Shown here: positions 39,801-53,558 of the stretch, in pieces
How positions within the stretch are numbered: position 1 is the stretch's first letter
Layout of the letters: each line of letters begins with the position of its first letter
Assembly (NCBI RefSeq): GCF_020184175.1
Contig: NC_065530.1
Coordinates: 1,860,001 to 1,924,000 of the forward strand
Direction of reading: 5' to 3'
Length of the DNA: 64,000 nucleotides
Origin: Aphis gossypii
Lineage: Eukaryota; Arthropoda; Insecta; Hemiptera; Aphididae
Notes under the pieces: model-generated
What the model was told of the DNA's origin: nothing
The model's input: the letters and a program-made list of their open reading frames with translations, nothing else
Databases searched by the model: none
Made by a program: the position numbers and the translations under genes

Positions 39801-40049
39801 ACTACTTTTTCCAATATCTTGGGTAACATATTTCAAAGTAAAGGAAAATTCTACAGAAAAAATGCTTTATTCGACCGTCAATAATAACGCACACTCACTC
39901 ATTATAGGTAGTTCGAATTATTGGTATCTACAAAAAAATAGGCTAAACTTATAAGATGTAATATGAAATTATAACATATTATATACCTATTGCTTTTAAA
40001 TATAATATTATTATATTTAAATATATTATTATCCAATCGTGACAGTAAA
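33875..40049. other. spacer between genes A and B
   Basis: The 6.2 kb is mostly AT-rich. An ATTAAA at 33904-33909 and an AATAAA at 34348-34353 could serve gene A polyadenylation. A candidate minus-strand exon (35128-35353) is listed separately. At about 36177-36248 an ACGATGGC...GCCATCGT inverted pair with an internal CCATCGTT makes a possible hairpin. The core ACAGCAGAGCAGTT recurs at 36987-37002. Nothing else is supported. Confidence 0.5.
35128..35353 (-). CDS. candidate orphan internal exon, membrane-protein-like
   Basis: The minus strand has an acceptor (ATTTAAG) ending at 35354, an open frame of 74 codons, and a donor GTAAAA starting at 35127. The translation includes VYLIMEYGTVYILLITTLTI, NDVSYGLPAVYHMFLVNLV and SLISHLWLSE. 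It is hydrophobic with two or more potential membrane segments, and the DNA is clearly less AT-rich than its flanks. No neighbouring exon in a compatible frame was found on either side. It may be a relic or part of a receptor or transporter gene with distant exons. I do not recognise the family, and both splice sites are only moderate. Confidence 0.25.
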
Positions 40050-40137
40050 ATGAAATTATTTTGCGTTTTTATAACATTTGTTATTTTTTCAAGCGTCGGT
40101 TTTAAAAGTGCTCGGTGAAACGCATCAATCAAAATCC
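40050..40137 (+). pseudogene. candidate frameshifted first exon of a secreted protein
   Basis: An ATG at 40050 opens MKLFCVFITFVIFSSVGFKS, a good signal-peptide pattern (Lys, then a hydrophobic core, then small residues), but the frame stops with TGA at 40116. Another frame is open through the stop and reaches a consensus donor (TCC|GTAAGT at 40138). One extra base near 40100 (GGTTTTAAAAG) would explain the break. A GTGAAA at 40115 could instead act as a weaker donor before the stop, leaving the frame intact. No second exon was identified before gene B, which begins 480 nt downstream. The product is unknown. Confidence 0.25.
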
Positions 40138-40545
40138 GTAAGTAGAAAAAAAATATCTTCAAAGTATATATTAATATCTTTGTACACTATAAATTTATTA
40201 TTTTTACTATACAAACGAATTTTCTTTGCCGGAAAAAGAGACAGAAAAGTATAGCATTGTACGTGCATAATAAAAATAATAATAGTATATTATGCATCTT
40301 ACACCATAAACTTATGTTGTCACGTACTATAAAATGTATAGGTTATGGTAATGTATATCTATATAATTTTATAAATCATATTATATGCCTATACCGAAAT
40401 GTATATGACGGAAGTTCGATAGGGAAAATTCAACAATAAAATATAATATGAATATAACTTGATATATTATAATATAATATTTATATAAAACCGTTTTAAG
40501 CACACTACGTATAATTATGATTTTGAAAAGGTTTTTTTGCTATGT

Positions 40546-40562
40546 TATATATATATATATAT
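40546..40562 (+). promoter_or_regulatory. TA-rich tract upstream of gene B, possible TATA region
   Basis: An alternating TA tract about 60-75 nt upstream of the ATG of gene B could provide a TATA element. Simple TA runs are common here, so this is weak. Confidence 0.2.
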
Positions 40563-40619
40563 CATAGATTAGCAATAAACCGATAGACGACAGTCTTAAA
40601 ATTTATATTTGTCGTCACG

Positions 40620-43600
40620 ATGATGAGCGCCAAACAGACGTCTGTGTCCAGAAGAGTGGAACTAGTCCGGTTCCGGAAAAAATCGCTTCGCGCATCCAGC
40701 GTAAAACGTCACGCGAACGTATGGAAAAATATTTTGGATGACATTTGCGATCAGTGTTCGCTGCACGGCCTCAATCACATTATTCGGGATGATCGGAGTA
40801 CTGGTGAAAAGTCAGTATTCGAGTCAAAAAAAAAAAAAGAAAAGTGTTAAAATCAGTATTTTTTTTTTTTTTAACCTAACCTAACTCAGTAGTAGTAATA
40901 GGGTAGGTGCTTTTTACAATAAGTATAAAGTTAAAAAATACGTATAATGTATACATAACTCGGTTTAAATAATATGAAATTTTTATTAATTTTAATTTTT
41001 TTAATTTTTAATTCACCTATACCTATAGTTGGATTAAGTAAAAAAAAATATTTAAAAAATATATTTATTTGGTAAATTATCTGGGTACTTTGTACATTAT
41101 TTATTGTATGACTGAATGAATGAAGTACATACTTATTGACAATATTAACGATTTAATAATTATTTAATAAATAATATTTATATTAATTCGTTTTTTTTTA
41201 AATTATGTCTTTGTTTTTGCTTCTTGAACAACTGATGCATGTATAAGTATAATTAAATGATTTTAAATGTTAAAAGATGAAAAATTATTGACCTCTTTAT
41301 ACCGACATAATCATTTTACGGTTATAGTATCTAGGTATCTTTACGTTTAATGGTGTATCTAAATTACCGTATTAACAAGACTTAATATTTTATCCACAGC
41401 ATGCAATTTAACAGAATAAATTATTTGGGTAATGTATTCAATATACATTTACCTATTTTATTAATATGTATAAGGTCGAGTTTACCCTGTTAAATGTATA
41501 CATTACCCGTTTTTGTATCTTACTTGTACAAAGCATGGATTTAAATTATCAAAAAAACAAGATAAAAGCCTCTAAAAAATGCAACTTTATGTCCAAATTT
41601 TATCATTACAAAACATTATTGACTCATAATGTTAAATGATAATCATTAAACAAAATCCTATTTATGTTATTTAAATACAGTAGTGTCGTGCTAATCTGAA
41701 GGGGATTAGGAAGGGGTCGTTCGGATTATCTATGACTTTTTATAAAATTTAAAATTTAAGTTTAAATTTTTAATTCATTTGTGTTTAAGTTGTTTGAGTA
41801 CAAAAAACACTAATAAATGATCACATTTTTTTTTTAATTAATTAAAATACATTATTATTTGAAATTATTTGAAATTATATACATACACATTTCTTATTAA
41901 AATATTCTATATATTTTTTTTGGATACTAGTCTTTAGGGTTAGGTTAGGTAATGGAAATAAAAATAACAACATTTTATAAAAAGTTAAGATAATGGTTTT
42001 TATTTTAGAGATGAACCAAATACGGGTATATATCCATTTTATGAAACCTAAGCTCAACTTATAAATTTCTACTATTACACTATAATTATGTAAAATGTAT
42101 ATATTTATAAATTATTATAAATATTAAATACGTATTTAAACGATAGGATTGTAATAAAATAAAACCATCAAATCATCTTAATAAATACATATTTTATTCA
42201 CTTTCCGGGAATCGCAATATTTACAGAGTTTTTTGGACAATGACTGTTATGTGTGCTATCCTGTTTGCCACTTACGCGATCTTTGAATCATGGAAGACAT
42301 ACAACAAGAGTTCGATTGATACAGTGGTTGAGACGACTTTTTTAAGCTACACTGACATAGCATTTCCGATGTTGGTGATATGTGACAGTTCAAGGGTGGA
42401 CTGGAAACGAGTAACGCAATTGACAGAACGGTAATATCACTAATTTGCTATAAATTGGGTAATTACTTAAAATATTTAAATAAGTTAAAAAAAGTGTATG
42501 ATAATTAATGATCTAATAATCGGGCTACAACTTGATTCCGCAAAATTACAAATTAATTATTAATTGTTATATACACGATTCTGATTGATAATAAATAAAG
42601 CATTAAACACCAAAAAAAATGTGTGAAAAGAAATATTCAAATACATACAAAATCCTACATGTGTATAAATAGTTATAAAAATCTTCATCGTTCGCTATTC
42701 ATTTGTTGTTTTTATAACAAAATGTTTAGAGACTTGCCGGGAATCGATTCAAACTTGTTACCTGTTGTAAGAAAGGTGTTGAAAACTTTCTCGGTACTGT
42801 CCTATGGAGATTTCGATGATTTTGAAGAGCTATATAACGTGACAGAACTTTCCAAGATCAACCATTTAAACCTTACTGAGCTATTATTGAAGGTAGTTAA
42901 CAAAATGTTATTTTACGTTTTCTAATGCCGAGTTTGGACAATACAGTGCAGTTTTGTAATTTTTTGTACATATTATTATATGTAGCTAACAAAAAATAGC
43001 GATAACATGTTTCAACATAAATTTAACTTTATAGACAACATATAGTGAGGACCCGGATTTATACTAATATAAAGTTGTTTCGCCGTTTCGCATATTACTA
43101 AATCGTGTGTTGAATGTAAATCTTATTTCAACTCACCGTGTACTAAATCTAATACAATGCCCAGCTATAATAAATAAAGAATTGAAAAACGACATCAAAA
43201 GTGTGACAAATTCCTGATAAAATTTAGCACAATATGTAAAAATAACCAATAATAATAATCAAGTTTACAATATTACTTATAAATCTGATTATTGATCTTA
43301 ATTTTATTCAATCATCAATTAAAACAATTTGTATTAAACTTGAAAAAATAAAGATAAATTATTATATATTTCAATTAAATTCTAGATAGGTACAATGTTA
43401 TTTTATTTAACAAAATTAATAACTTCTATATTATTGTATAAGACAATAAACATTCTATGTTTTTGTTCGTTATTTATTACATTTGTGTTATTAAATAAGC
43501 GTATATAGAATCTAGGTAACCTAATGTACTGCTACTGTATGGCCTGTCGAGTGTCGTTATGTATCTTAAGCCTATATTTTGAGTTCCGTCATCGCCGTAG

Positions 43601-46600
43601 TGAGTACATCGCGTTTCCTCGTTTTTTTATCAATCAGGAAACCAAATTCAAAAAACGTTAAGTGTGGTGGACTAGACAGGTGACTCAGATCACATTTATA
43701 TTAGACTTCATATTTCTTTTGTACCACCACTTTTATATTTTATTACCAGCAAATATTGTCCAGTAGTATTATATACATATATATTTATTTGTTATTGAAT
43801 TGTTTTACTTAATATGCGTATCAATAGAAAGTTTCATTATTACCATAATACGTGCATCGTTCAACTATTGTCTTTTAATATAATCACTCATTTCTACTAC
43901 GTTTTTTCTCTCTGTACACTTTTTAATTTTTAGATATAGTTTACTGTTTACTACAAGCGTAAAACCAAAGATATTTTTTCTTAAGACTATGTTGTTTCAA
44001 AAAATAATTTTGTAGTTTTGTCATTCTAACATGGAGTTGGGGACAGAAGGAGTTTAAACACAGAATATAACCAAGGCAATATACAGTAAGAGAAGGTAAA
44101 GCTTTTAGGAACCCAATTCTTAAGAAATAATGCAGTAAATGCATTGAATTGATGTTTTTCTTCTTAGAATATGGATTTACTGATTTTACTGCATGTTTAC
44201 TTATTATTTTACCTGAATTCTAGAATATCTTTGAAATAATCATCAATGTTCAAGGTGTAAATAGTGGTTTTACTACATTTTATAAAAAAAAAAACGGGAT
44301 AGTTCAATTAATAAAAATATTATATAATCTCACTTTTCACTATTTAGGAGTAACTGCCTTTCTAGGTACCAAACCAGAATAAACAACAAACAAACTAAAT
44401 ATATACACTTTTGAAAGAAAATACATCATTATTCTAGCATCATAAAATTAATGTTTATTCATAGGGGTGTTTCACAAGTAATGACTCAAGTATAAAACTG
44501 CAAATACAACTGTGGTCTGTGATATAATAAATCTAGTCACTTCTTTAAATATCTACGAATTTTCATTGATGAAAACCTAAAATATGATGATAAATAAATT
44601 TATTCATTTTAATTATATAAATAGTATATTTATATAATATGTAAATTAATTAAAACTAACAGATTTAGCACTTATTTAATCAACTTATCATTTTTTGCAA
44701 TCTTGAAGTAACTCGAGAATCACTACCCAGATTTATTTTAAATAAGCCTACAATTTATTATACTTCTAACTCATATAAAGAATAAAATATTCTAAACTAT
44801 AAATCATTATATTTAAAAATTCATATTAACTAACGTATAATGTGAATGATGAGATTGCCGTTACCAGTCATAATTAATTTACTCAACATAAATCATAGTA
44901 TAATGTTATTTTAACTAAACTGAGAACAATTTATGGAAAACATTATCATAAATAAACTTTCATTCAATTTTGCCCTAATTATAGTTCGAGTATAATTAAT
45001 TTAAAAATATGTAAAAAAATAATATCAATACCTTATTTTATTATGCTATTACTAATATCAATATTACATAATATGTAAATTGTAAATCTATCAGATCAAC
45101 TTAATTTTATATTATTAATTTAATGTAGTTAATACCTTAATTAATTTTTATACTATTCTGGATTTAGAATTTCTCTCCTTTTATTATACAGCCATCAGAT
45201 TTTATCAGATTTTGAGAAGATCCATCATTGTAAATTATACTAAATACTATTTATTTTATTTTGTAAAATTTGTTTAATGCAATGAAAAATATTATTATTT
45301 TTATCAGCACAATATTACGATATTTTCTGTTAAATAGATTTTGTTACAATATTATCAAACAATGTATTATACAGGTGATGAGGCCGTGCGACGATGTATT
45401 TCTTCCGGAAGGTTGCTGGTGGAATTTCAAACAGGTAAATTGTTGTGAGATATTCGAGTTACAGCGCACTGAATTTGGGCTGTGCCATTCGTTTAATTCC
45501 GATTTTTCCGAATATGGCAGAGTGTAAGTATATCTATTCATAAAGTAATAATATTTGTACAACTTTATAATTTACCATTAATATATTATTCTTTGTAGAA
45601 GAGTCGGTGAAAACTCTGGTCTTATCGGGACGTATTGGCAAACCGAGTCCGGTGAATTCCGACCTAGAAAGTCAAGCGATAAGGGTCAATGGTCGGGTAT
45701 CAGGTAAAATGATTGGGTTACTGACAGAAAACGTTTTATTTATGTGAATCAAAAAATAGAAGATATCATTTTGAATACGTCTTTATGCATACTTCTTTTG
45801 TGTAAATGAATGTTCTCTAACATACTATTTAAGTGAATACACAACTTCAGAATTTACTTTTCCAATTAACTACAGAGTTAATTTGTAATCGAGGAATTGA
45901 ATATATATTAGAAACTAAATAAAACATAATTGAATAATTTTTAATTGTTTACAGTTGTTATCAACATTTAATGCTTAAAATTATTAATCAAACGCCCTTA
46001 AAATACTGGAACTAAAATTTATATTTATAAGCTTCTATTTCATTTATTTGGCTCTTTTTTATCTTACAGATGAATATTAACAACATTTTTTAACCATATT
46101 AATTCTTTTTTACGTTTAGAGTAAATAATGTTAAGGTTAATATTAAAATTACAATTAGTATTTGATACTATTACAGTATTACACTGTCCGCTAATCAACT
46201 CAATGATGATGCTTTTGCTGGAAAACAAATTATTACAACTTTAAAAAAAATATTATTATTTATAATTATTTACAATGGTGATTAGTGATAACCTACTAGT
46301 TACCATACAGTTCCATTAACAATATTGTATTTATTATCTTTATCGCTATATAAATACAACAATATAAAACATTAAAATTGACAACGTTGCTCGAAAAGTC
46401 ATCTATAATTGTCAAAACTTTAGTTACAAAATAGTATTTTTTTTTAATCACCAATAATAATTACAATTGTGTTAAACATACAGTAAAGTGTTTGCAGGCC
46501 TACAGAGTCTAACAAAGTTTAGCAGTGTGTTTGACTATTTAAATATTAATTTAATTAATTTAAAACTAGTATCTACCTTAAATTCATATGAAGTTAATTG

Positions 46601-49600
46601 CCATTGAAGGAATTTCACATACACGATGTATAATATAATTATAAAATTGATTGGAAATAAAACAGAGGAGGTTTGATATAGGTTAGGTAAGGTTAAAGCA
46701 TTTAATGACACAAACGATGATATATAATATTTTGTATTCTGTTTGTTTTATTTTACTTCCGTATAATTACTTATGTGTTAAATGTGATGAACATTTTGTT
46801 GTTGGCACAGAGCTCACATTTCGCCAATTACACCAGAACAAGTAGCTCCTAATGTAAACGCTAAACCGTCAATACGGGTAAGTATATTGCAATTATTATT
46901 ATTATAATCTATAGTTCCGTATTTTTATAAATGAAATATAATATTTATTTGTATCATTGATTTGATATATTCTAGCCACAAATACATTTTTTTTGTGTTG
47001 TCTTAGTTTTTTTTTTTGCACTTAAGTCATACGTGTAATTTATCTTAATAGATTTATTAAACTTAATGACTAAAACTATTTAAAAGAACTAATAAATTAG
47101 ATTTTTAAAACGATTTAAAAATTAAAATCAAAATATTGAAATGATTTTTCATAGAAATAAATGGAGAGCGTTTAAGCTATTGAATTAATATGTTACGACT
47201 GTTAATCAATGGTTAGTATAACAAAACAAACAATTGAACATTCACCTAAAATACATCAAAATGACGGTTATTAACCTATTAGGGTATACGTATAAGTATT
47301 TTTTCTATAACCAACTTGACTACTCAAACTAAATTTTTCAATATACAACGTGAGAAAATGTTTTGTGAATGTATCGATTGGAAAATATAATAATTAATAA
47401 GTCGACATGTTTTCATATTTTGATTGAATTATTTTATTTTATTTTTTAGTTATTTTGTATACAAAAATTTTGTAGAGGTAATTAAAATATGTATTACATT
47501 TTATTATATCTATGGTATAATTCTTACAATCATTATGGCATTCTAACAGATATTGATGGGTGAACCCAGAGGCGCTCCGCTTGGATCAGATATGGTCGTG
47601 ATGGCTGGAAACTTTGGAAATATTAACGTGTGGGGAGATCGAATATATAACACACATAGAACTAAAAAACTGAAGCCGAAGCAGAGAAATTGTTACTTCG
47701 GCGATGAGAGTTCAACTGGGATGGGTACGAATTATTACCTAAGACGGAATTGCAGAACGGCATGTTACTTGTTTCACATGATTAATCATTGTGGTTGTTA
47801 TGTAGAAGCAATGTTCGGCCTCATGAAACGTAAGATTCTCTGCTACTAAATTATTTTATGCAGTTGATATATAAATAGGGCAAGATAACGTGCAAACTAG
47901 AATAAAATGACCACCATCCATCCATCCAGAATCAAATAATTAAAAACGTTGTACCTCTTTTTGACTGAGTACACTAAAATTTGCAAAAAAAACCACTGGT
48001 TACCTAAAACTGATTTTAAAAAAATAGTGAACTTAAGTATGATTTTAATCACTTTTCTAAGTCATTAAATTTTCTATATATATTTTGAAGTTGATTTTCA
48101 CTTTTTATCTGAACCAATATCAAATATCAGGCTTAATTGTGTGTTTTCAATTGTATTACCCATTTAGAAGTTTTTTTTTAAGAGTATTCCGATTTTAAAT
48201 GAATAAATTTTTTAAAATTCATAGGTCATAACTCATAAGGAATATATAGTTCTAATTTATAAATGATTTTGTGACTAAATGCTATTTTTTTAAGAATTAA
48301 AGAAAGTGCCTCACCAGTATTAGAGATGCGTGCACTGACGTAAATCGATATTGTCTGTCATAATATTTTTGTCAACGTCGTGAAAACATATACTAATATA
48401 ACATAGTATATGATGACGCAGTCAACTAAAATACATCAATTAATTTAAAGTATTTTCTTTTTTTCTGTAAGAAAACGACACGTTACGGCCGTGTAATGCG
48501 GAGGATTTATTGTGTTTATCAAAAAAAAACCGTAAGTTTGTGTTACGGAGTTCAATGAAATCATATTCGAAATAAAATTATTATAACTATTGTATAATAT
48601 CTGCGCGTTTTAGAATATTTCAACAATTACATACCCTTCGAACAGCCATCGTTTTTCATGAAAGATAAGCCTGGATTAAAATGCGAATGTATGCCGGATT
48701 GTATCCACCAAATGTATATACCAGAATTAACCATTGCCGAACATACTGTCTCAACAATAGAGTAAGCGAATTTATAATTTTTATAAAAGGTACAAAGGTA
48801 GCTATAATAGTTAAGTCATTATTGATGATCGTTGCTGTTTCAGTAATTCCTCATCTTCCATACTCATCGATTTACACTTTAAACAGAGCGCATGCATACT
48901 GTACAGATCTGACTTGATCCTCGGATGGCTTGATTTATTGGGTATGTATCTTTTTATTTAATTACATTTTTACATGATACTGTATTTTCCGTTATGGAAT
49001 ATCGTGAAAATTTCACAATGAAATTACATTTAAAATAAATTTACTAAAAAATCAAACTATATAATTATTAAACCTTTTACATTTTTGTTATTTATTCTTA
49101 TTTTTTTATTCTATCATAATTTATAAGTATATTATAAGTATTATTTTATTTTTAAAATGTGTAATTGCAAAAATGTTTGTTTAATTTATCAATTTATAAA
49201 GTATTACACTAACAGAGAAGACAGAATAATAATATGATGTAAAATTATAATGAAAATTAAATTATAATATGTTTATGTTTATGTCTATTTTTATATCACA
49301 TAATTTACAAAATAATACTAAAAAAGTTAAAATTTATACCGCTAAAAAATCAATATTATTTTAATTTAAATAATCAGCTATTAATTAATGTACAGTTATT
49401 ATACTTACATAGAAATGTTTTTATTACTAATCATTTTAAACATAATGCCAATTACCAAGGTTTATGTTGAAGTTTGAAATTTGTCACAAAAAATGTAATA
49501 AAAACTTTTCAGCTGTTTAAATTTAAACATAGATAAAAGTGCATAGTGACGAAGTTATAACAAGCTTTATGACTGACTAAATTTTAACGAGCTGAAATCA

Positions 49601-50046
49601 GATTATTAGTTAATTAACTGGTAACCAATAACTTAACAACTTAACGACTGAATAACAATATTGAACGTTTAATGAAAATTTAGTGGAAGAATAATATGTC
49701 ATTTATTGAATAACGTGTTATTGTTTCATTAAATATTATATAAACGTTCATGCAACCCGACATAAAAACTTCACTGAGTATCGTTTGGGAAATTTATTCT
49801 TTTAAAACGTGCTTTTTTCAATTCACAGTGTCATTTGGTGGTTGTGCCGGTCTGTTCTTAGGCGGTTCGCTGTTAAGTTTCATTGAACTCATATATTTTT
49901 TAACGTGGAGAGTTTACTACCATTGGCGCAGAACACCACTGAAATCAGATAAATCCAAAAATAAGAAAAAAGCAAAAGGACGTCGAATTGTAACGGACAC
50001 TTGGACAATGGATGATTGCACGAACAGTAAAACATCCATACCATAA
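40620..50046 (+). CDS. gene B: DEG/ENaC (pickpocket/Nach-like) cation channel, 560 aa
   Basis: Exons: 40620-40810, 42227-42430, 42730-42892, 45375-45523, 45599-45703, 46811-46877, 47550-47829, 48472-48531, 48614-48761, 48844-48941, 49829-50046. All are GT-AG with phases 2,2,0,2,2,0,1,1,2,1, and the joined frame is open (1683 nt). Parts: N terminus with VSRRVELVRFR and CDQCSLHG (gating His49-Gly50); TM1 about 65-86 (VFWTMTVMCAILFATYAIF); IAFPMLVICDSSRVDW; extracellular motifs GCWWNFKQVNCC and FGLCHSFNSDFSEY, the conserved LRRNC and KCECMPDC; TM2 with GLFLGGSLLSFIELIYF, filter GGS 500-502; cytosolic tail rich in Lys/Arg ending DTWTMDD plus 10 residues. It is a plasma-membrane channel subunit, probably trimer-forming. 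It is the nearest paralogue of gene C. Tandem ATGs lie at 40620 and 40623; the first is used. Intron 3 (2.5 kb) and introns 1 and 5 hold no gene. Confidence 0.93.
40871..40888 (-). repeat. telomere-type (TTAGG) motif
   Basis: TTAACCTAACCTAACTCA, two to three CCTAA units, lies in intron 1 of gene B. A similar run in the other orientation is at 41934-41951 (GGTTAGGTTAGG), and others are at 13194-13211 and 63616-63632. These are short interstitial copies of the insect telomere motif. Confidence 0.6.
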
Positions 50047-50061
50047 TATCTTCTATGTGAA

Positions 50062-50067
50062 AATAAA
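50062..50067 (+). terminator. possible poly(A) signal of gene B
   Basis: AATAAA lies 16 nt after the stop of gene B, which is very close. It would imply a very short 3' UTR, and another site further downstream may be used instead. Confidence 0.4.
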
Positions 50068-52908
50068 AAAAAACTTATAATAGTATAAACCTATAATCAT
50101 TTACCTTTGCACAATATTATATTGATTTATTAGTAGTATTATTATGTTTTATATTAAACAGTTTTAAAATAATATGTCATTTTAATACTTTATGCATCGA
50201 TCGATTACGAAGTATATTATTTAACCTGTCTACATTGACAAGCTAACCATCGAACAGGAAATGTCATTACATTTTTATGTCAATTCACTGAAAATTAGAC
50301 CACTTGACTGAAATTACATTAAACCAACATTATTGTTAACATTTTACTAATGTAAAAAAGATGGAATCTTTTCGACGTATTGTAATATTATAGCTATAGT
50401 AAAATAAGTAAAATATCAACGGATTCGTGCTCAAACAATATCAAAAAAGATTAAGATTAAGATTTAGGCTTAAGCTACAATATATGCATAATAATACTAT
50501 ATGATTGTATTGATATATGGATGATATAGACATGGCTTACGAAGACTTAGGCTTTGCTGATCTATTTCAAATACAATAAAATATAATATATTATATAATA
50601 GATATTTTATTAATTTAATACTTATACTCGTATATACTTTCCTTGGTCGTCGTCTACCAAGAATAATATTATGCCATAAAGTCTAAAATATTCAAAAAAT
50701 TTCAAGTTGGTATTAATAGATTTGAATTCAACAACAATTATTATATATCGATATATCGTGAACAATGATTTGGCAAACAATGGTGTAACTAAGGTTTGTA
50801 TTAAGTGGTTTTTGAATTTCAAAAAATTCTCTTGAAATGTTTTTTCAGTTTTACGAGCAAAACGCAGATAAAATATACGCCACACACATTAAACGTACTT
50901 ATTACGTAAACAATGTATGTATAACAAATTATAACGTCTGAAACTCTGAAATTTAAACACAAATTACCCTTAGAACTTTAAAAAACATAATATCAAATGT
51001 ATGGTAGTTGCACTATTGATTGCAGCTATCGTGTATGAAATGAAAAGAAAAATCAAGACGTATACACAAGAAAAGTCACATACGAAGATGAAATATAATA
51101 TGATTGTGTGTAGTCAACTTAATCTTAAGTCCTATAAAAACCCTGTTTACATCTATGGGTTTTTGGAGAGAGAAAATATATTTAAGTTGTCTGACACCTT
51201 AAAAATATAATAGTAGATATACATAACTTCTGTAATCTATGTAGTATGATACCAGAAATTACATTTGCTAACAAAATAGGTTAAAACGCTTTTATATTCT
51301 AACACATAGTAGCGTGTGAGTGAGAGCAAATATCACATTGTGTGATGAAGTCTTGTAAATTGTGAAATTTTAAGTTAAAAATACAATTCGCATTAAGATA
51401 ACAATATCTCTGTAAGAGTTGTTTAATAATTATACCAGTAAAGTGTGAATAAAAAGCATAATTATTTTGTTTCTTGTTCGATGAAAAGACTAAAAAAACA
51501 CAGGTCATTAAAAAAATAATAACGTAAAATACAAAACACTATTAAGTAAAATAAAACAAATTTAAACTATGAAAATGTAAAATCACTGCTTAATGGTCGC
51601 CGATTAAAATATTTAAATATTCTCTAAATCAAGAGATGAAGTCATTCGATGAATGAACCAATAACTCGATTTTGATATAAATTAGTTTGGAGATTACTTC
51701 AATTCTGAAAAAGATATAGGCTCTTTTTTATTATTATTAAATCAATTCCTAAGAGAGTAAAACTTAATAATTACCACTTTAATATGATTGTAAGTTAACT
51801 GAGTGGATATAAATTTCAGATTTGAAGAGTCTGATGATTTTATATTATATAAAAATCGTTAAATAAACTTTTTATTGAGTTGCAGTGTTTGTATGAAAAT
51901 TGATATTTATATGGTAAAATGGTAAAATTTACTCGATACTCGATGATAGTGATATAATTCTTAAATACAAATTAATAAATCACGTATTTTGGCACTTTTT
52001 AGAAATGAAATGAATAAAAAGTGAAAAAGGATGCTAAAGTTTGAGTTTTTAATGATGATTTTGATTACGAATATTTTTACTATTTTATAAATAAATATTA
52101 ATGAATTTAGAAAACAAAATTGTTTTATTTTTAATTTTACAAAGGTAGTATTATATTATTAAATTTAGTAGTTGAATTTTTGTTTATCTTGTTATCAATC
52201 ACCATTACCAAATTATTAATATCAAAAAGAAGCCGTGGTAAATAGATATAGTGTGATTATATACCAGAAAAAATAGATCAACTAATTATTAGTATTAATT
52301 GATTCTAAGTATAGTATAGTGTAGTATAGTATATATAACATGTATATATCTTTAATAACATTTTTAAACATTTGTTTATTTTTAATTGTATTACTATAAG
52401 TTATAATACGCACATTTTATTATTTTCAACCTAATCAGAGTCATTTCAATTTATAAAATGTGGTTAAGCTAGACGAAAATCATATGTATTAAATATTGAC
52501 AGATGAAAATAAAACAACGGATTTCCTAAAAATAATATGATAATATATTATACTATGTAATTACAAAAAAATAACTTATTTATTTTAAGTTTAAATATGA
52601 AAATATTTATACTTGATAAATCAAATTTTAATAAATAATATTTTTTCGTAAAAAGTGAATGGAATTCTATTCTTATTGCTGTTCATATATTATTACGAGT
52701 ATACTAATACTATGTTATGATGTATTTATGATCATCGGACTGTCGTTATAAGTAATATATATCAAATAATTTTATGACGTTGTCAACGCTTACATTATGT
52801 TGTAAACAAAATTATTATTTTATAACGTCTACGAGTAATATGTAGTATGATGGGTGACATAATAATATTATTGTATAGAATTGTAAATAAAAAAAAACTT
52901 GGTCTTAC

Positions 52909-53019
52909 TATTGCTTTGTAAATAGTGTGAGTTGGTTTTGCGGTCGTTAAATAATGTGAAAAGTGTTTTGAAAACATACAACGGCAGTCTTTTTGTACAC
53001 GATCATTGATTGGGTTCAT
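52909..53019 (-). CDS. weak candidate first exon (unrecognised)
   Basis: An ATG at 53019 on the minus strand opens 37 codons (starting MNPINDRVQKDCRCMFSKHF) to a good donor, AATA|GTAAGA, phase 0. The DNA is less AT-rich than its surroundings. No second exon was found downstream on that strand. It could be part of the regulatory region of gene C instead of coding. Confidence 0.15.
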
Positions 53020-53558
53020 TTTTATATATTAGTATATTTCTATATTACATTAAAATGTGTTATGTGTATGTAACGTCATTATACTTTTTAAGGTTTTTTT
53101 TTATCTATTTGGTGTATTTTGGAATTTTTCCCATAATATATTGATGATATTTTATTAAATTTCAGAGCTAGAAAATAAATAGATACCTAATTTTGCTTTT
53201 GGTTTTATAATTAAAGAAAAGTAAAAATTTTCGAAGAATTTCAAGGTAATATTATTTGTTTTAAATTTATTTTTATTAATTTGATATTGTTATTATTTTA
53301 TTTTAAATGTCAGCTTCATAAAGGTTGTTATGCTTAAATACAATCAAATAGTTCAAAAGAATCATAATATGATATTACACTTTAGTTTTAAAATGTAAAA
53401 ATTGTATCATATGAAAATAGTTTTTTGTATACATATTTTGTTAGTTAATAATAAAAACATAAGCATACATAATATCATTTAATTAGCTTTTAGGGATTAT
53501 AATCATTTCTGTTATGATCATTAATTTATATTTATATTATAGTGGTGTCAATGAGGTG

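Larger units (their letters stand above)
50047..53558. other. spacer between genes B and C
   Basis: The 3.5 kb has no firmly supported gene. Minus-strand open frames at 50622-50885 and 51299-51508 and a plus-strand frame at 51001-51210 show no recognisable domain. A weak minus-strand exon candidate (52909-53019) is listed separately. An acceptor-like TTATAG at 53537-53542, just before the ATG of gene C, suggests an upstream non-coding exon in this spacer. Confidence 0.45.

Noticed and set aside
41678..41735. CAGTAGTGTCGTGCTAATCTGA, resembling a pogo/Tigger terminus
   Set aside because: No matching inverted end or TA duplication was found nearby. It is a single-ended resemblance only.
48681..48917. 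78-codon plus-strand frame
   Set aside because: It is a shifted frame reading through exon 9, an intron and exon 10 of gene B. The true frame is fixed by the paralogue.
50622..51508. Three open frames of 69-87 codons in the B-C spacer
   Set aside because: They have no domain, signal peptide or splice logic, and their length is not exceptional among chance frames in this window.
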